Shown here in pieces: positions 34,401-46,000 of a DNA stretch of 64,000 bases (position 1 is the first letter of the stretch; the number at the start of each line of letters is the position of its first letter). The position numbers were made by a program, and so were the translations under genes. Origin of the DNA: Chryseolinea lacunae (GTDB lineage: Bacteria; Bacteroidota; Bacteroidia; Cytophagales; Cyclobacteriaceae); assembly GCF_016735595.1 (NCBI RefSeq), contig NZ_JAERRB010000010.1:124001-188000 (forward strand), read 5' to 3'. Under the pieces are notes generated by a model. That model saw nothing but the letters and a program-made list of their open reading frames with translations, was not told the origin of the DNA and did not search any database.

Positions 34401-34639
34401 GCAACAACAATGGCTTTATCTGGGACATCGAATTCGCCAAAGGATCGGACTATCTGATCGCCGCCTGCAGCGAATCTGAAATCCGGGTGTGGCCCACAGA
34501 CCCCTCGTTGCTGGCCGAGAAAATTTGTCCTAAGTTGACGCGTAACATGACGCAGGATGAGTGGAAGAAATACGTCGGCGACGTGGATGAAATACCCTAT
34601 GAAAACACATGCGTACGCTTACTAATTAAGGAGTATTGA
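31487..34639 (+). CDS. Membrane-anchored STAND-type ATPase with coiled coil and WD40 repeats
   Basis: A 1050-residue signal-transduction ATPase. The N-terminal entry motif NPFPGLRPFSIDDSHLFFGR is typical of the nSTAND group; Walker A is GYSGSGKS (residues 66-73) and Walker B VFFHIDQFEE (about 163-172), followed by a winged-helix-like part (ELSHESLMRIWNRLESW). A membrane helix lies at about 513-533, then a long Ala/Glu/Lys/Gln coiled coil (535-660), and a WD40-like propeller (about 690-1010; SIKFSPSGRYLAYGVDD, HRAGVNDVEFSPDEKLLASA). No signal peptide. Its stop overlaps the next ATG (TGATG), so translation is coupled to an outer-membrane barrel. STAND proteins act as ligand-triggered switches; the ligand is unknown. 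Confidence 0.88.
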   Translation: MLNEPLHSGHEYNREVPLNFSPGEENPFPGLRPFSIDDSHLFFGRDGQIDDILLKITRNRFVTVMGYSGSGKSSLMSCGLIPFLYGGFDTESGSFWNVVATRPGSAPLNGLTESIVDFMVKTKRLNGKDAQVHRAIVSSVLRSGSDGLIQIARYLQRSGEENVFFHIDQFEEIFRYREMADSEEALNEAQLYVNLVLTAIQQSDVPVYIALTMRSDFVGECSVFAGLTQQINQSNYLVPQLTRDQKRSVIEGPVTVAGGAISNRLVKRLLNDVGNNQDQLPILQHALMRTWDYWISNHEPGEPIDIRHYNAVGKVSQALAQHANEAYDELSTRDKQIAEVLFKNITEKNQNNRGKRRACRLGLVAELAEASEEEVIAVVDQFRRAGRSFLMPAANIPLNTDSMIELSHESLMRIWNRLESWVDDEFESASMYKRLSEAAAMYQIGKTGLWRPPDLQLALNWQKKQNPTREWGQRYDEAFERAIVFLDTSRITYEAELKNQEMMQRRVLRRTRATAIILGIAFIVAIIFFVFAYLQKLQADTDRLRAEKNRQEAVAQSKIAKANQRKAEEQAEIVKKQKAELQQAFDQITEATNQLQIALNTARVARNEAIQNLVEANVQRDSARVERNRAQTEYVRAEKAYTEANRLFMLTKAQELASKAAVEDDDNDLAGLMAMQGFMFHRRYEGKKYEPYIYTGLYSALTKINGLTYNAMKIQGPPRVHMKSLIVSDKNNEFYSAGADGRIYKGDFDKLTNAATPFANPYPTKTIGLSKDETYLVNGSDSAFVQIYNLKAGGKPLVVKGLSGGTNSIQFLPDNSAFIVSSVGNTLSQINAKTGEVKKLASLPYELKSLSLSSDGKTLAGASWSGQVVLINLADMSTTLVADDNPNRVLSIKFSPSGRYLAYGVDDVVNKRGLVKIYDFTTKETRQFTGHRAGVNDVEFSPDEKLLASAGLDKRLQLYVLENPEDLPVVMGNNNGFIWDIEFAKGSDYLIAACSESEIRVWPTDPSLLAEKICPKLTRNMTQDEWKKYVGDVDEIPYENTCVRLLIKEY

Positions 34640-35748
34640 TGTTTGGTAAAAGATTTTTAGTTGGTCTTGTTTTCCTTCTCGCTTGTCACGGCAAAATCCT
34701 TGCCCAGGACGAGTGCGAGTTGACCTTGAGCCGTGCGTTGGAAGAATTTAATGAAGGCCACCTGTATGGCATTCCCGGCATGCTAAGCGGTTGCATCGAA
34801 AAGAATCAGAACAGTGAGTGGCGTCAACGTGCCTATTTGTTGCTGGCAGAAACTTACTTGTTGCTGGAAGACCCGCTGGGAGCGGAGCAAAGCTACCTCA
34901 ACGTGTTGCGCGCCAATCCTGAATTTGTTCCCGATCAAAACCGTGACCCGATCGACCTGGTTTACCTGAGCAAGAAGTTCACGGCCACACCCATCTTTTC
35001 CTTCTGGGCGCAGGCCGGTCCCAACGTGTCGCCCGTGCGCGTGATCCATGATGTTTCTATTGGGGGAGAAGCAGGAACCAAACAGAAATATAACCTGAAG
35101 TTGGGCTACCAGGGCGGGGCGGGATTTGATTTTAATTACAATGAACGCATCAGCGTTTCGGCCGGACTGAATTTCACCTCCACGGTATTTAAGCACACCA
35201 CCCAAAATCTTTTTGGTCAAAACAAGGACATTGTGGAGATGGTCGATCGGCAAAGTTGGCTGACGGTGCCTATCGCCATTAAATACTGTGACGATGTTGG
35301 CAAGATCAGACCGTATGGTTTTATTGGTTTTTCCGTGCAGGCTATGATCACGGATAAGGCCAGCATCAAGATCTTTAACCGCGACAGCAAACTCGGAGAA
35401 GAATTGTCGTCCAGTGATAAACAAAGTCCTTCTTTGAATTTTAAAGATAAAAGACAAACGTTCAACCAGTCGCTTTTCGTTGGCGGGGGTGTGCGTTACA
35501 AATACAAGCTCGACTACTTTTTTGTAGACTTAAAATATTCGCTTGGATTTAGAAATGTGGTAAGTGCCGATCATCGCTACGATGACATCACCTATCGCTG
35601 GACCTATGTGGACGACGATTTCAGATTGGATAATTTAACGTTATCGATCGGCTATGTTCATCCCTTCTACAAGCCACGGAAACTCAAGCATGCCCGGACA
35701 AAATCCGTGCTACGGAAAATTAAAAAAGACGATGATGCGGATAACTAG
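34639..35748 (+). CDS. Outer-membrane beta-barrel protein with N-terminal helical domain
   Basis: A 369-residue exported protein. Signal peptide 1-22 (ending KILAQ). Residues 25-110 are helical, TPR-like (YGIPGMLSGCIEKNQNSEWR, AYLLLAETYLLLEDPLGAEQ). From about 118 a beta-barrel follows, of the porin-family/PorT type (FSFWAQAGPNVSPVRVIHD, YNERISVSAGLNFTSTVF, LFVGGGVRYKYKLDYFFVDL), with a basic tail. The ATG shares its A with the preceding TGA; an in-frame TTG at 34636 is ignored. It overlaps the following lipoprotein gene by 17 bases. Confidence 0.83.
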   Translation: MFGKRFLVGLVFLLACHGKILAQDECELTLSRALEEFNEGHLYGIPGMLSGCIEKNQNSEWRQRAYLLLAETYLLLEDPLGAEQSYLNVLRANPEFVPDQNRDPIDLVYLSKKFTATPIFSFWAQAGPNVSPVRVIHDVSIGGEAGTKQKYNLKLGYQGGAGFDFNYNERISVSAGLNFTSTVFKHTTQNLFGQNKDIVEMVDRQSWLTVPIAIKYCDDVGKIRPYGFIGFSVQAMITDKASIKIFNRDSKLGEELSSSDKQSPSLNFKDKRQTFNQSLFVGGGVRYKYKLDYFFVDLKYSLGFRNVVSADHRYDDITYRWTYVDDDFRLDNLTLSIGYVHPFYKPRKLKHARTKSVLRKIKKDDDADN

Positions 35749-36997
35749 TGTAGCCATTGTCGCAGTTGTTTTATTCCTGTTGGGTTGCGATACTGGCGGC
35801 AGGGTGGAGCCTTTTTTTCAGAACTATTTCATAAAGTATTACGGAGCAGACGGTAATCAGGATGGCAGAGATCTGTATGTGAATGATGACGGAACAATGA
35901 TTCTGTTGGGCAATTCTTCATCGCTCACAGAATCGAGCATGCCTTTTATCGCGAAAACCGATTCGTTGGGCAATGTTCTGTGGCAACGTCACATGGGTGG
36001 GCGCAACGAGGAAGCTGTGGATGTGGAGTATATTCCGGGAGGAATTCACCAGGGAAAACTGGTGGTGGTGTCAAACATTGTGAATGCTGGCAGTTACAGC
36101 ATTCGCGTCACGATCCTCGATCAGGACGGCAAGGGCATTGACAGTCTCGTGCTGCCCAACGCAGGAACACAATTCGCAAAGAGCATCACACCGTCTTCCA
36201 ACAACGACTTTCTCGTCAGCGGCTATGAACAACCAGACCCTGTTGTGAACCCGGAACCCATCGACCCCGCCGACGACAAGGCCGACATCATGGTGCTGCG
36301 CGTAAGCCAGTCGTTAGCGTCCGTGAAAACGCTTTCCCGGCAAGGTGGTGAAAAGGAAGGTTGGGGGACAAAGGTTTTTGAAGTGAACCTCCAAGACACG
36401 GTGAAATATGCTGTCTTTGGTTATTCTGATCGTCCTGAATTTGAGGGCACCGGGGTGTTTGTTCCTAAATTTGAAGTGATAGTTGTGAACGTGAACGGCA
36501 ATCAGTCGATACGCAGAACCACAGGCCAGAACGGCGATGTTACCAAAGCTGCACAGGCCATCAAGGTTCCCGCGGTGCAAGGCGACGGATTTTTCATGAT
36601 AGGTACCAGCATTAACGGTTCAGGCAGCGATATATTCATCACAAAGTATAGCAAAGATCTATCTGAGTTGAGCCCCAGCCCTGCGCTGAAGTTGCCCGAG
36701 GGCGCGCCGATGGAGGGAGTTGCAGCGGCGGCGGCGGTTGCGGAGGATGGCTATTTTTTATTGGCGAATCAAACGCAAAACAACAGTAACAATACGAACA
36801 TCTTTCTTTCGCATATCCGGCGTGACGGATCGAAGATATGGTCCACAACGTTTGGGAGCGAGGAGGGGAACGATAAAGCCGGCGCGGTGGCCGCGTTGCG
36901 AGGCGGGAGAATAGCTGTTTTGGGCACAATCGATTTGGAAACGCAGCGGAAAATGGCACTGATCATTGTGACAAAAACCGGTGGTTTTTCAAATTAG
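35732..36997 (+). CDS. Lipoprotein with propeller-like repeats
   Basis: A 421-residue lipoprotein. The lipobox is FLLGC (Cys19) after a short basic start with two Met codons (35732 and 35735). The mature part has repeating segments of the form DGTMILLGNSSS, DGYFLLANQT, GGRIAVLGTIDLE and NDFLVSGYEQ with interspersed SLGNVLWQRHMGG, which resemble blades of a quinoprotein/delta-60-type beta propeller. No catalytic residues are evident. Overlap with the barrel gene and closeness to the giant gene (78 bases) suggest a shared operon. Confidence 0.78.
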   Translation: MMRITSVAIVAVVLFLLGCDTGGRVEPFFQNYFIKYYGADGNQDGRDLYVNDDGTMILLGNSSSLTESSMPFIAKTDSLGNVLWQRHMGGRNEEAVDVEYIPGGIHQGKLVVVSNIVNAGSYSIRVTILDQDGKGIDSLVLPNAGTQFAKSITPSSNNDFLVSGYEQPDPVVNPEPIDPADDKADIMVLRVSQSLASVKTLSRQGGEKEGWGTKVFEVNLQDTVKYAVFGYSDRPEFEGTGVFVPKFEVIVVNVNGNQSIRRTTGQNGDVTKAAQAIKVPAVQGDGFFMIGTSINGSGSDIFITKYSKDLSELSPSPALKLPEGAPMEGVAAAAAVAEDGYFLLANQTQNNSNNTNIFLSHIRRDGSKIWSTTFGSEEGNDKAGAVAALRGGRIAVLGTIDLETQRKMALIIVTKTGGFSN

Positions 36998-37075
36998 GGG
37001 AAGTAGAAGTATATTAGGTGGTTACATTTCCCCAGTTAAAAAAATTAAGTTCATAGCGCATTACTTAGACCTCGA

Positions 37076-40000
37076 ATGGTTCGATTTTACAAAGGGCTCC
37101 GTTTTCTATTCATTATAGGTATAGCCTTACTCAAGCCCTATTTCGGGGCTGCGCAATGCAATTTCACAAACCTGAACAGTAGCTACTGCTCCACAGACGC
37201 GTCGTTCACACTCACTGGTGGAACAACCTACTACGGCCCCGGCGTGAGTGGATCGACATTCGCGCCCGCGACAGCTGGAGTTGGAACACATACTTTATAC
37301 ACAACCAACGGCACAGCCAATACCTATACTGTGTCGACCGCGGGCGTCTACAGCCCTGACCCCTCGGCAGCCACCACAGTCACATTTCCATCGCTACCAG
37401 CCGACGAAAGCAGCGCCTCCACAGGCATCGGGTTCAACTTTACATTCTTCGGCAACACCTACAGCACCCTCACCATAAACGCGAATGGGTACCTGACGTT
37501 TGGAACATCCAACTCGGGAATGAATCAAACCCTTCCAAACACCACGGCGCCCAATAACCTCATTGCCGGCGCCTGGGACAATCTCGATATTTCAACCGGC
37601 GGAACAGTTACCCGCGTTCTGGTTGGCTCTGCGCCACGCCGGAAATTTATTGTAAACTTCAACGCGGTCCGTCACGCGGGTGCAGCGCAAAGTGTAACGT
37701 TTCAAATTCAGCTGCACGAGTCCACCAACATCATCGAAGTGCATTCGCAGAATATACAGTTTGACGGTGGCATGGGTATGACCCAGGGAATCGAGAATGC
37801 TGCAGGCACTGTAGCCAATGCCGTTCCGGGTAGAAATAATACAAGCTGGACTGCCGCATCAGATTACGTTGCCTTTATCCCTTCCTGCACGGCTCAAAAG
37901 GTGGTGACCATTTCCGGTCCGCCCAGCCCGGTGGTTCCCACAACAGTTACCAACACCATATGCACGGGAGCAACCGCGCAGTTCACCATACCCACCCAAA
38001 ACAATGTTTCATATCAATTGTGGCGCGTATCGGACAATAGCGTGCTGAGCACAACTTATAATGGCACGGGCAGCTCACTGGTGATGTCAAGCAATGCATT
38101 GACCGCGACAACAGACATTAAGATACACGCCGTCAACACCGTCACAGGCTGTCAGGCGGATGTGTATAGTTTCTCCACGATAACCGTATTGGATCCGCCG
38201 GCCATAACCGCTCAGCCCACAGCCACACAAAGTATATGCGAAGGGAGCAACGCGTCATTTTCGGTGACGGCCACGGGTAGCGCGCTGACTTATCAATGGC
38301 ACAAAAACGGCGTCAACATTCCATCGGCCAACGCCAGCACCTATAGTATCCCCAACATTGCCACCGCCGACGGCGCCACGTATACCGTGACCGTTTCGAA
38401 CGCATGCACTTCGGTGACCAGCAATGGCTCTGTTCTGACAGTTTGGGAGAAGCCGGAGATCACCGTAAACCCTTCCAGCGCAACGTTATGCGCAGGCAAC
38501 TCTGCCAGTTTCACCGTGAACCCCGGGGTTACGACAAGCCCGGGATATCAATGGTATAAAGGCGCAGCCATCATCGGCGGAGCCACAAGCGCCACCTACA
38601 CCATTCCTACGATAAATGCGGCAAGTGCCGGAACATACTCAGTAGTGGTTAGCGGCTCGTGCGGACCATCGGCTACGAGCACAAATGCCACCTTAACCGT
38701 TCGCGCGCTCACAGCCATCACGACACAACCAGCTGCCGCACAAGCTATTTGTGAAGGCAGTCCCGCATCGTTCACGGTAGTGGCAAGCGGCACGGGCCCG
38801 ATAACTTACCAGTGGAGAAAAAACGGTGTGGTGATCGGCGCGCCGAACGCAGCAACCTATACCATTCCTTCCATCACGCCCACCGATGCTGCCACCTACA
38901 CCGTGGTGGTGAGCAACGCCTGTAATTCAGTAACGAGCAGCGGTTCGGTATTGACCGTGCAACGCACGGTGCAAGTAACAACGCCGCCTGCGGCACAAGT
39001 GGTTTGTGAAGGCGCCCCGGCCACCTTCACTGTAGATGCCGGTCCAACCACAAACCCTACCTATCAGTGGTACAAAGGGGTGACCCTCATTGGCGGCGCA
39101 ACGTCAGCAACCTATTCTATCCCGGCGACGACCACAGCAGACGCGGCAACCTATTCCGTGAGTGTGGGAGGAACCTGCGGCTCCAGCATTTTGACCGGAG
39201 CAGCACTTACCGTGAATACAGCACCGGCGATTACTGTGCAACCGGCAAGTGTCGCGCAGTGCGAGGGCCTTGGAGCTGCGTTTAGCGTAACTGCCACCGG
39301 AACGGCCCTGACCTATCAATGGAGAAAGAATGGGGTGAACATCGCTGGACAAACAAGCTCAAGCCTTTCCCTTTCCAATATTTCTGCCGCCGACAACGGA
39401 ACGTATACCGTTACGGTGACCGGCACCTGCACCCCGCCCGTGGTAAGCAACGGTGCTGTGTTGACGGTGCAGGAGAGACCGGAGATCACAGCCGGTCCTT
39501 CAGGTCAAATCGTATGCGAGGGCGCGGCGGTGAATCTTTCAGTCAATGCAGGTGTCACCACCAATCCCACATATCAATGGGCAAAGGGGGGTGTGGATAT
39601 ATCCGGGGCTACTGGTTCAACCTATTCCATTCCTTCTGCGGTAGCATCCGATGCGGGTAGCTATACGGTGACCGTTAGTGGCACATGCACATCGCCGGTG
39701 CTCAGTGCAGCGGCTAACGTGGTGGTGAACTCGGCGCCGGTCATCTCGGTGCAGCCCGTTCCCAGCCAGGCCGTCTGCGAAGGCAATGGGGCATCATTTA
39801 GTGTGACCGCGAGTGGTACAGCCCTGACCTATCAATGGAAAAAGAACGGCGTAGACATCGGCGGCGCAACGTCTGCCACCTACAGCATATCATCGGTATC
39901 CGCGTCTAACAGTGGCACCTACACCGTGGCCGTGAGCGGAACTTGCTTTCCGGCTGTGGTAAGCAATGGTTCGGTGTTGACGGTTCGCGAAACACCTGAA

Positions 40001-43000
40001 ATCATCGCCGGTCCCGCGGGGCAAACCGTGTGCGAGGGGGCCACGGTGAACTTCACCGTTAACGCCGGCGTGACGACTAATCCTACGTATCAATGGGCCA
40101 AAGGGGGCACCGATATTCTGGGTGCCACCAGCGCAACCTATTCCATACCGGGTGCCACCGCTTCCAACGCGGGTAGCTATACGGTGAGAGTTAGTGGCGC
40201 GTGCAATCCCCCCATCACAAGCGTTGCGGCGATACTGGTCGTGAACGTTGCGCCAGTAATAACCAGTCAACCCGTCTCAGGCCAGGCCGTCTGCGAAGGT
40301 AACAACGCTTCGTTCAGTGTTACGGCCACCGGCACCAGCCTGACCTATCAATGGAAAAAGAACGGCGTCGACATTGCCGGCGCGTCTGCTGCAACGTATA
40401 CCATTCTCTCTGTTTCGGCGTCCGACAATGCGACATATACAGTGGCCGTCAGTGGCGTGTGCAGTCCTGCCCTGGTGAGCAATGGCTCTGTGTTAACGGT
40501 CAACGAAATACCTGAAGTCATTACAGGTCCATCTGACCAGACAGTGTGCGAGGGTGCTGCTGTCACCTTCACGGTCGATGCCGGAGTGACCACAAACCCT
40601 ACTTATCAATGGGCAAAGGACGGCACGGATATCTCCGGAGCAACCAGTGCCACCTATACGATTTCTTCTGTTGTTGCGGCCGATGCCGGCGACTATACCG
40701 TGATAGTAGGAGGGGCCTGCCCCGCGCCGGCGGTGGTGCCGACTGCAACCCTCACGGTTAACGTTGCGCCTGTCATCACCGCACAACCGACGCCCAGTCA
40801 GGCCATCTGCGAAGGTAGCGGTGTGACCTTTAGCATTGCGGCCACCGGAACTGCGTTGACCTATCAATGGAAAAAGAACGGCGTGGACATTGCCGGCGCA
40901 CAAAGTGCTTCCTATTCTATAGCCAATGTTGTTACGGCCAGTAGCGGAACGTATACCGTGGCCGTGAGTGGTACGTGTTTCCCGGCGGTGGTCAGCGATG
41001 GCGCTGTGCTCACGGTGCGTGAGGTTCCCGAAATTATTACGGGTCCTTCAAGCCAATCGGTATGTACCGGAGGCACTGTGAGCTTCACGGTGAACCCCGG
41101 CGTAACCACCAGTCCAACCTATCAATGGTTCCGGAATGGAACCCCAATTGCCGGAAGCAGCGCGACGTTGACCATCGCCTCAGCAACCCTGGCCAATGCC
41201 GGCAACTACACCGTGAGGGTGAGCGGTGCATGCAGTCCTTTTGTGACCAGCGCCCCAGCCACGCTCACCGTGAACACGCCTCCTGTTATTGTTACACAAC
41301 CGGCACCGTCGCAAGCTATTTGTGAAGGCAACGGCGCCACCTTTAGTGTGAACGCCACCGGCACGGCACTCACGTATCAATGGAGAAAGAATGGTGTGGA
41401 TATTAGTGGTGCACAGAGCGCGACGTATTCCATATCGTCACTCGTTTCGGCAGATGCCGGAACCTACACAGTATTTGTTGCAGGAACCTGCGCCCCTGGC
41501 GTGATCAGTGCCGCATCGGTATTGAACGTGCAGGAAAAGCCCGAGATCATCATACCTCCTGCAGGCCAGACGTTGTGCGAGGGAAATTCCATCACCTTCA
41601 CCGTGAATGCGGGAGTGACCACATCTCCGGTGTATCAGTGGTATAAAGACGGCGTTACGCCTGTAGGCACAAATTCACCTTCGTTCACCATTTCTTCCGT
41701 GACCACGGCCGACGCGGGTAGCTATACCGTAGATGTGAGCGGCACCTGTGGTCCGAACGTGGTGAGCGGTCCGGCCGTGCTGAACGTGAACCGTGTGCCC
41801 GACGCAAGCGCATCGGACGCTTCGATTTGTACAGGGCAATTCACCAACATCGCCATTACCAATCCAAACAGCGTGAGCGGCACAGCGTTTACGTGGACCG
41901 TTCAAAGCGCCGTGAATGTTACGGGTGCATCGGCTGGAAGCGGCAATCTGATCAGTCAGATGCTTTCTGTTAGCGACGGCGTGAACCAGGGCTCTGTTAC
42001 CTATCTTATTCAACCCAGTGCTGCAGGTTGCAACGGACTTGCCTATGCTGTGAATGTTATTGTAAAACCCATTCCCACCGCTGCCGCTTCGCCGCAAAGC
42101 ATCTGCTCGGGTTCCAACACAAGTGTCAATATTCTCAACCCCAATGGTGTTTCGGGCACAACGTTTTCGTGGATCGTGTTTTCGACAACGAACGTGACCG
42201 GTGCTTCGGCGGGTAGTGGACCCACAATCATTCAAAACCTTACCTCGAGCGACGGCATAAACAGTGGCACCGTTACGTATCGCATCACGCCAACGGCAGG
42301 AGGTTGCCCGGGCAATTCGGTTGATGTTACGGTTACTGTTAATCCGAAACCGGTGATCACCAATTCGGCAACATCGCTGAGTCAGGAAATTTGCAGCGGA
42401 GCGTCGCTCAACTTTTTGCCTACCGCATCCATTACAGGAACAACCTTTAGCTGGTCTTCGGTTGTGATCGGTAGCTTAACAAGCGTGAGTGCCAGCGGAA
42501 ACGGCGCCATCACCGACTCACCGGTAAACTCTTCGAGTGCAACCGGGTTCATTATCTATACCATCACACCATCGTATTCGGGTTGTAGCGGTTCGCCGGT
42601 ATTTTATGTGGTGACCGTTCGCCCGACACCAAACGCATTTGCATCGCCTCAAACCATTTGTTCGGGGCAGTCCACTTCCATAAGCATCACCAATCCCAAC
42701 GGCGTATCCGGCACGAACTTCGTGTGGACGGTTTTCTCCAGCCCGAATGTGACCGGCGCTTCGGGAGGTTCCGGAAATACGATATCGCAGTTGCTGTCAA
42801 GCAGCGATAATCTTACGAATGGTGTGGTCACCTACCGCATTGTTCCTTCGGCCAACGGTTGCCCTGGCGCACCTTTCTTTGTGACGGCCACGGTGAAACC
42901 CGTTCCCGTCATCACAAACAGCGTGTCCAGTTTGTCGCAACAGATTTGCAGCGACATCGCATTGAGTTTTGTGCCCACGTCGTCTATCGCGGGCACCGTG

Positions 43001-46000
43001 TTTAACTGGACCGGAAACATCAGTGGTCCGATCGATCCTGCATCGGTAACGGCAAGCAGCTCCGGATCGATTACGGATGCTCCCAAGAACACGGGAAATA
43101 TTGTAGGCACAGTCGTCTACCGCATCGCGCCACAGCACAACGGTTGCGCCGGTGTTCCGGTTGATTTTATTGTGACGGTGAATCCGCTTCCGTCTGCCTC
43201 CGCGGCCGACCTCGTGATCTGTAGCGGGCAAACCGCCGTGGTGAACATTTCGCCCGCACCCCAGAATGTTGCCGGAACAACCTTTATCTGGACCGCGACG
43301 CCCACGTTGAACGTGACGGGCGCAGCAGATGGTGATGGCTCGGTGATCAGCCAGACCCTTAGCACAACGAACTCTGTGGCGGGTAGTGTGGTATACGCCA
43401 TAACACCTACTGCCAATACTTGCCCGGGCATTGTGAAATATGTGACCGTGACGGTGAACCCCATTGCTTCGGTGAATGCGGGTGCAGATTTCGCCGTGTG
43501 CGAGCCGATCTCAATTCCCGTTAGCGGAACACTGAGTGGCAGCGCAACCTCCGGCGCCTGGTCCATTGTGTCTGGGATGGGAGCGGGAACGATCTCAGGA
43601 TCGACCGTAGCAGGCAACATCGTTACCGCCACCTACACCGTAGCCGGTGGAGATATTGGTGGCAATGTGGTGTTACGCCTGACAACCAATGATCCCGACG
43701 CCTCCGGCCCTTGTTCGATTGCTTCGGACGATGTGTCGATTGCTGTGAATAGACAAGCTCGTGTTACATTGCCTGCCGACTATGTTGTGTGCGAACCCAG
43801 CCTGATCAACCTTACGGGTACATTAAGTGGCAGTTCTTCGTCCGGCCTCTGGAGCAAAGTTGCCGGTGTCGGAACACTTTCGGCCACGAGCGTGACGGGT
43901 TCTACCGCCGCGGCCATGTACAACGTGGCATTGCCTGGGGATGTAACCAACACGCTCACGTTCCGGTTGACGACAAACGACCCCGATGGTTTTGGTCCCT
44001 GCGTGGCCGAACATGCAGACATCAACATCCATATTAACGAGTCGGCCAAGGTGAGTGCTGGTGCGGACTTCCAGGTTTGTGAAGACAAGGTGGTGAACCT
44101 CAACGGTTCGTTTAGCGGCACAACGTCGACTGTGACCTGGAGTGGCGGCAGCGGTGCTTCGCGATTCTCGTCCGTCTCCAACCCAACGGCCACCTATTCG
44201 CTGACGCCCGCCGACATCACCGCAGGCAGCATCACACTGACCTTAACAACAAACGACCCCGATTCGGGAGGCCCTTGTGGACCGGCTTCGGATCAGGTGT
44301 TTATCAAGGTCAATAAACTGCCCATCGTTTCTTTCTTCAACCTGAAATCGGCATACGCTGAGAACAATCCGATCGAAGTGCTCGAAGGATTCCCCGCACC
44401 GCCGGGTGGTGTGTTTACCGGTCCGGGTATCATTGCCGGAACGAGCCAGTTTAATCCGGCCACGGCAGGCTACGGTCTGATCGCGGTGACGTATACCTAC
44501 ACCGATGGAAACTCGTGTGTGAATTCATTCACACGCAATACCGTGGTGAACCCCGTTACAACCATCGACTTTGACATCGAAAAACAAACAACCGATGTGA
44601 ACGGGTTGCCCCAGATTTGTGCAGAGTCAGGAAGCCTGAGGCTGATTGGCTATCCATCCGTGAACGACCCGACCAGTCTTGGGCCCACATTCTTTTCAAG
44701 CGCCGACCCGGCCATTGCACCGCGGATTTCGTCAATAACCACCGGGTCGAACACCGAGTTTTATTTGAATACGATTGGGCTGGTGGCTGGATCGTATTCC
44801 ATGAGCTATACGTTTAAGAATACCGCGGGAGCCGAGACCATTCTGACCAAGACATTCACCGTGTTCCCTGCGCCTAAAGCCATAATCAACATAAACAACG
44901 GAACCTGTATTAAAGACGACGTGATATTCAAGGATAACTCGTTCATTCCCCTGGGCACTACCGTTACCTATGCCTGGACCTATGGCGAAGGCGGTAATGG
45001 CAACGACGGTGTTTCGAGAGATCCGTCATACCGCTACCAGGCTTCAGGCCTCAAGCACGTGACGCTTACGGTAACAACCAACCAGGGCTGTTCCAACATT
45101 GCCGAACAGGATATCCGTATCGGGCCTGTTCCTGTTGTTGATTTCTCTTCTACAAAATTCTGCAGCGGACTGGAAACTACGGAGTTTAAAGACGCTACTG
45201 TAACCGGCGGCTTCAGCACAGTAGCAGACTATTCGTGGAACTTTGGCGATGGCGATGTGGTGGCCGGCGCGGCCGGCGCGCCAGTGACGGAGGGAGGCAA
45301 CAACTCAGGCACCTACACAGAGCCCAAGCACCGCTACACCCAGTTCAAAGTATATGACGTTGAACTGACGGTCACCACCAACGATGGCTGCACGGCAGCG
45401 CGCACAAAGAAAATCTTCATTCTTGACTACAACATTCCCAGCCCTACGGCCGGCTATAGCATTGATTTTGCAAACGGTCCTGGTTCATGGGTGGCTGTGA
45501 CAACGCCTAGCGGAACACCCTCCGATACCAGCTGGGTATTTGGTCCTCCTAATGGTAACAACATCAAACCTTCTGCTGCGGGGCACAACGCCTGGTGGAC
45601 CGGTGGCAACCCCAATGCGGCCACCGATTTCGGCACGTATTATAACAACGAAAACTCACAGGTGATTGGGCCTTGCCTTAACCTCGAGAACCTGAAACGT
45701 CCGATGATCGCCATCAACTACTGGTGCGAGGCACAACCCGGATTTGACGGAGCCGTTGTGCAGTATTCTGTGGACGGTGGCAACAATTGGGAAACCATTG
45801 GTAACGCCGACGGTTATGGCATCAACTGGTATAGCAAGCGCGATGTTTCGAGCGAGCCCGGAGGACAGGACAACTTCGCCTGGTCTGACACCACGCGCCA
45901 GTGGCACAATGCCCGTTTCAACCTCGACAAGATTCCCGTAAACAAGCGCGCGCTGGTGGTGTTCCGTGTGGCCTTCGCCAGCAACGACGACAACCAGAAA

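Noticed and set aside
36998-37075. Sigma-54 promoter ahead of the giant gene
   Set aside because: No GG-N10-GC arrangement with good context was found in the 78 bases; only a weak TACATTTC box.
38200-41800. Regular repeats that could be mistaken for a CRISPR-like array
   Set aside because: The repeats are long, coding, in frame and vary by whole codons; there are no short identical repeats with unique spacers.
42797-43632. Antisense frames of 144 and 171 codons in the giant gene
   Set aside because: They arise from the repetitive Thr/Ser/Val-rich coding sequence; the sense strand has a continuous frame with clear domains and a sorting signal.
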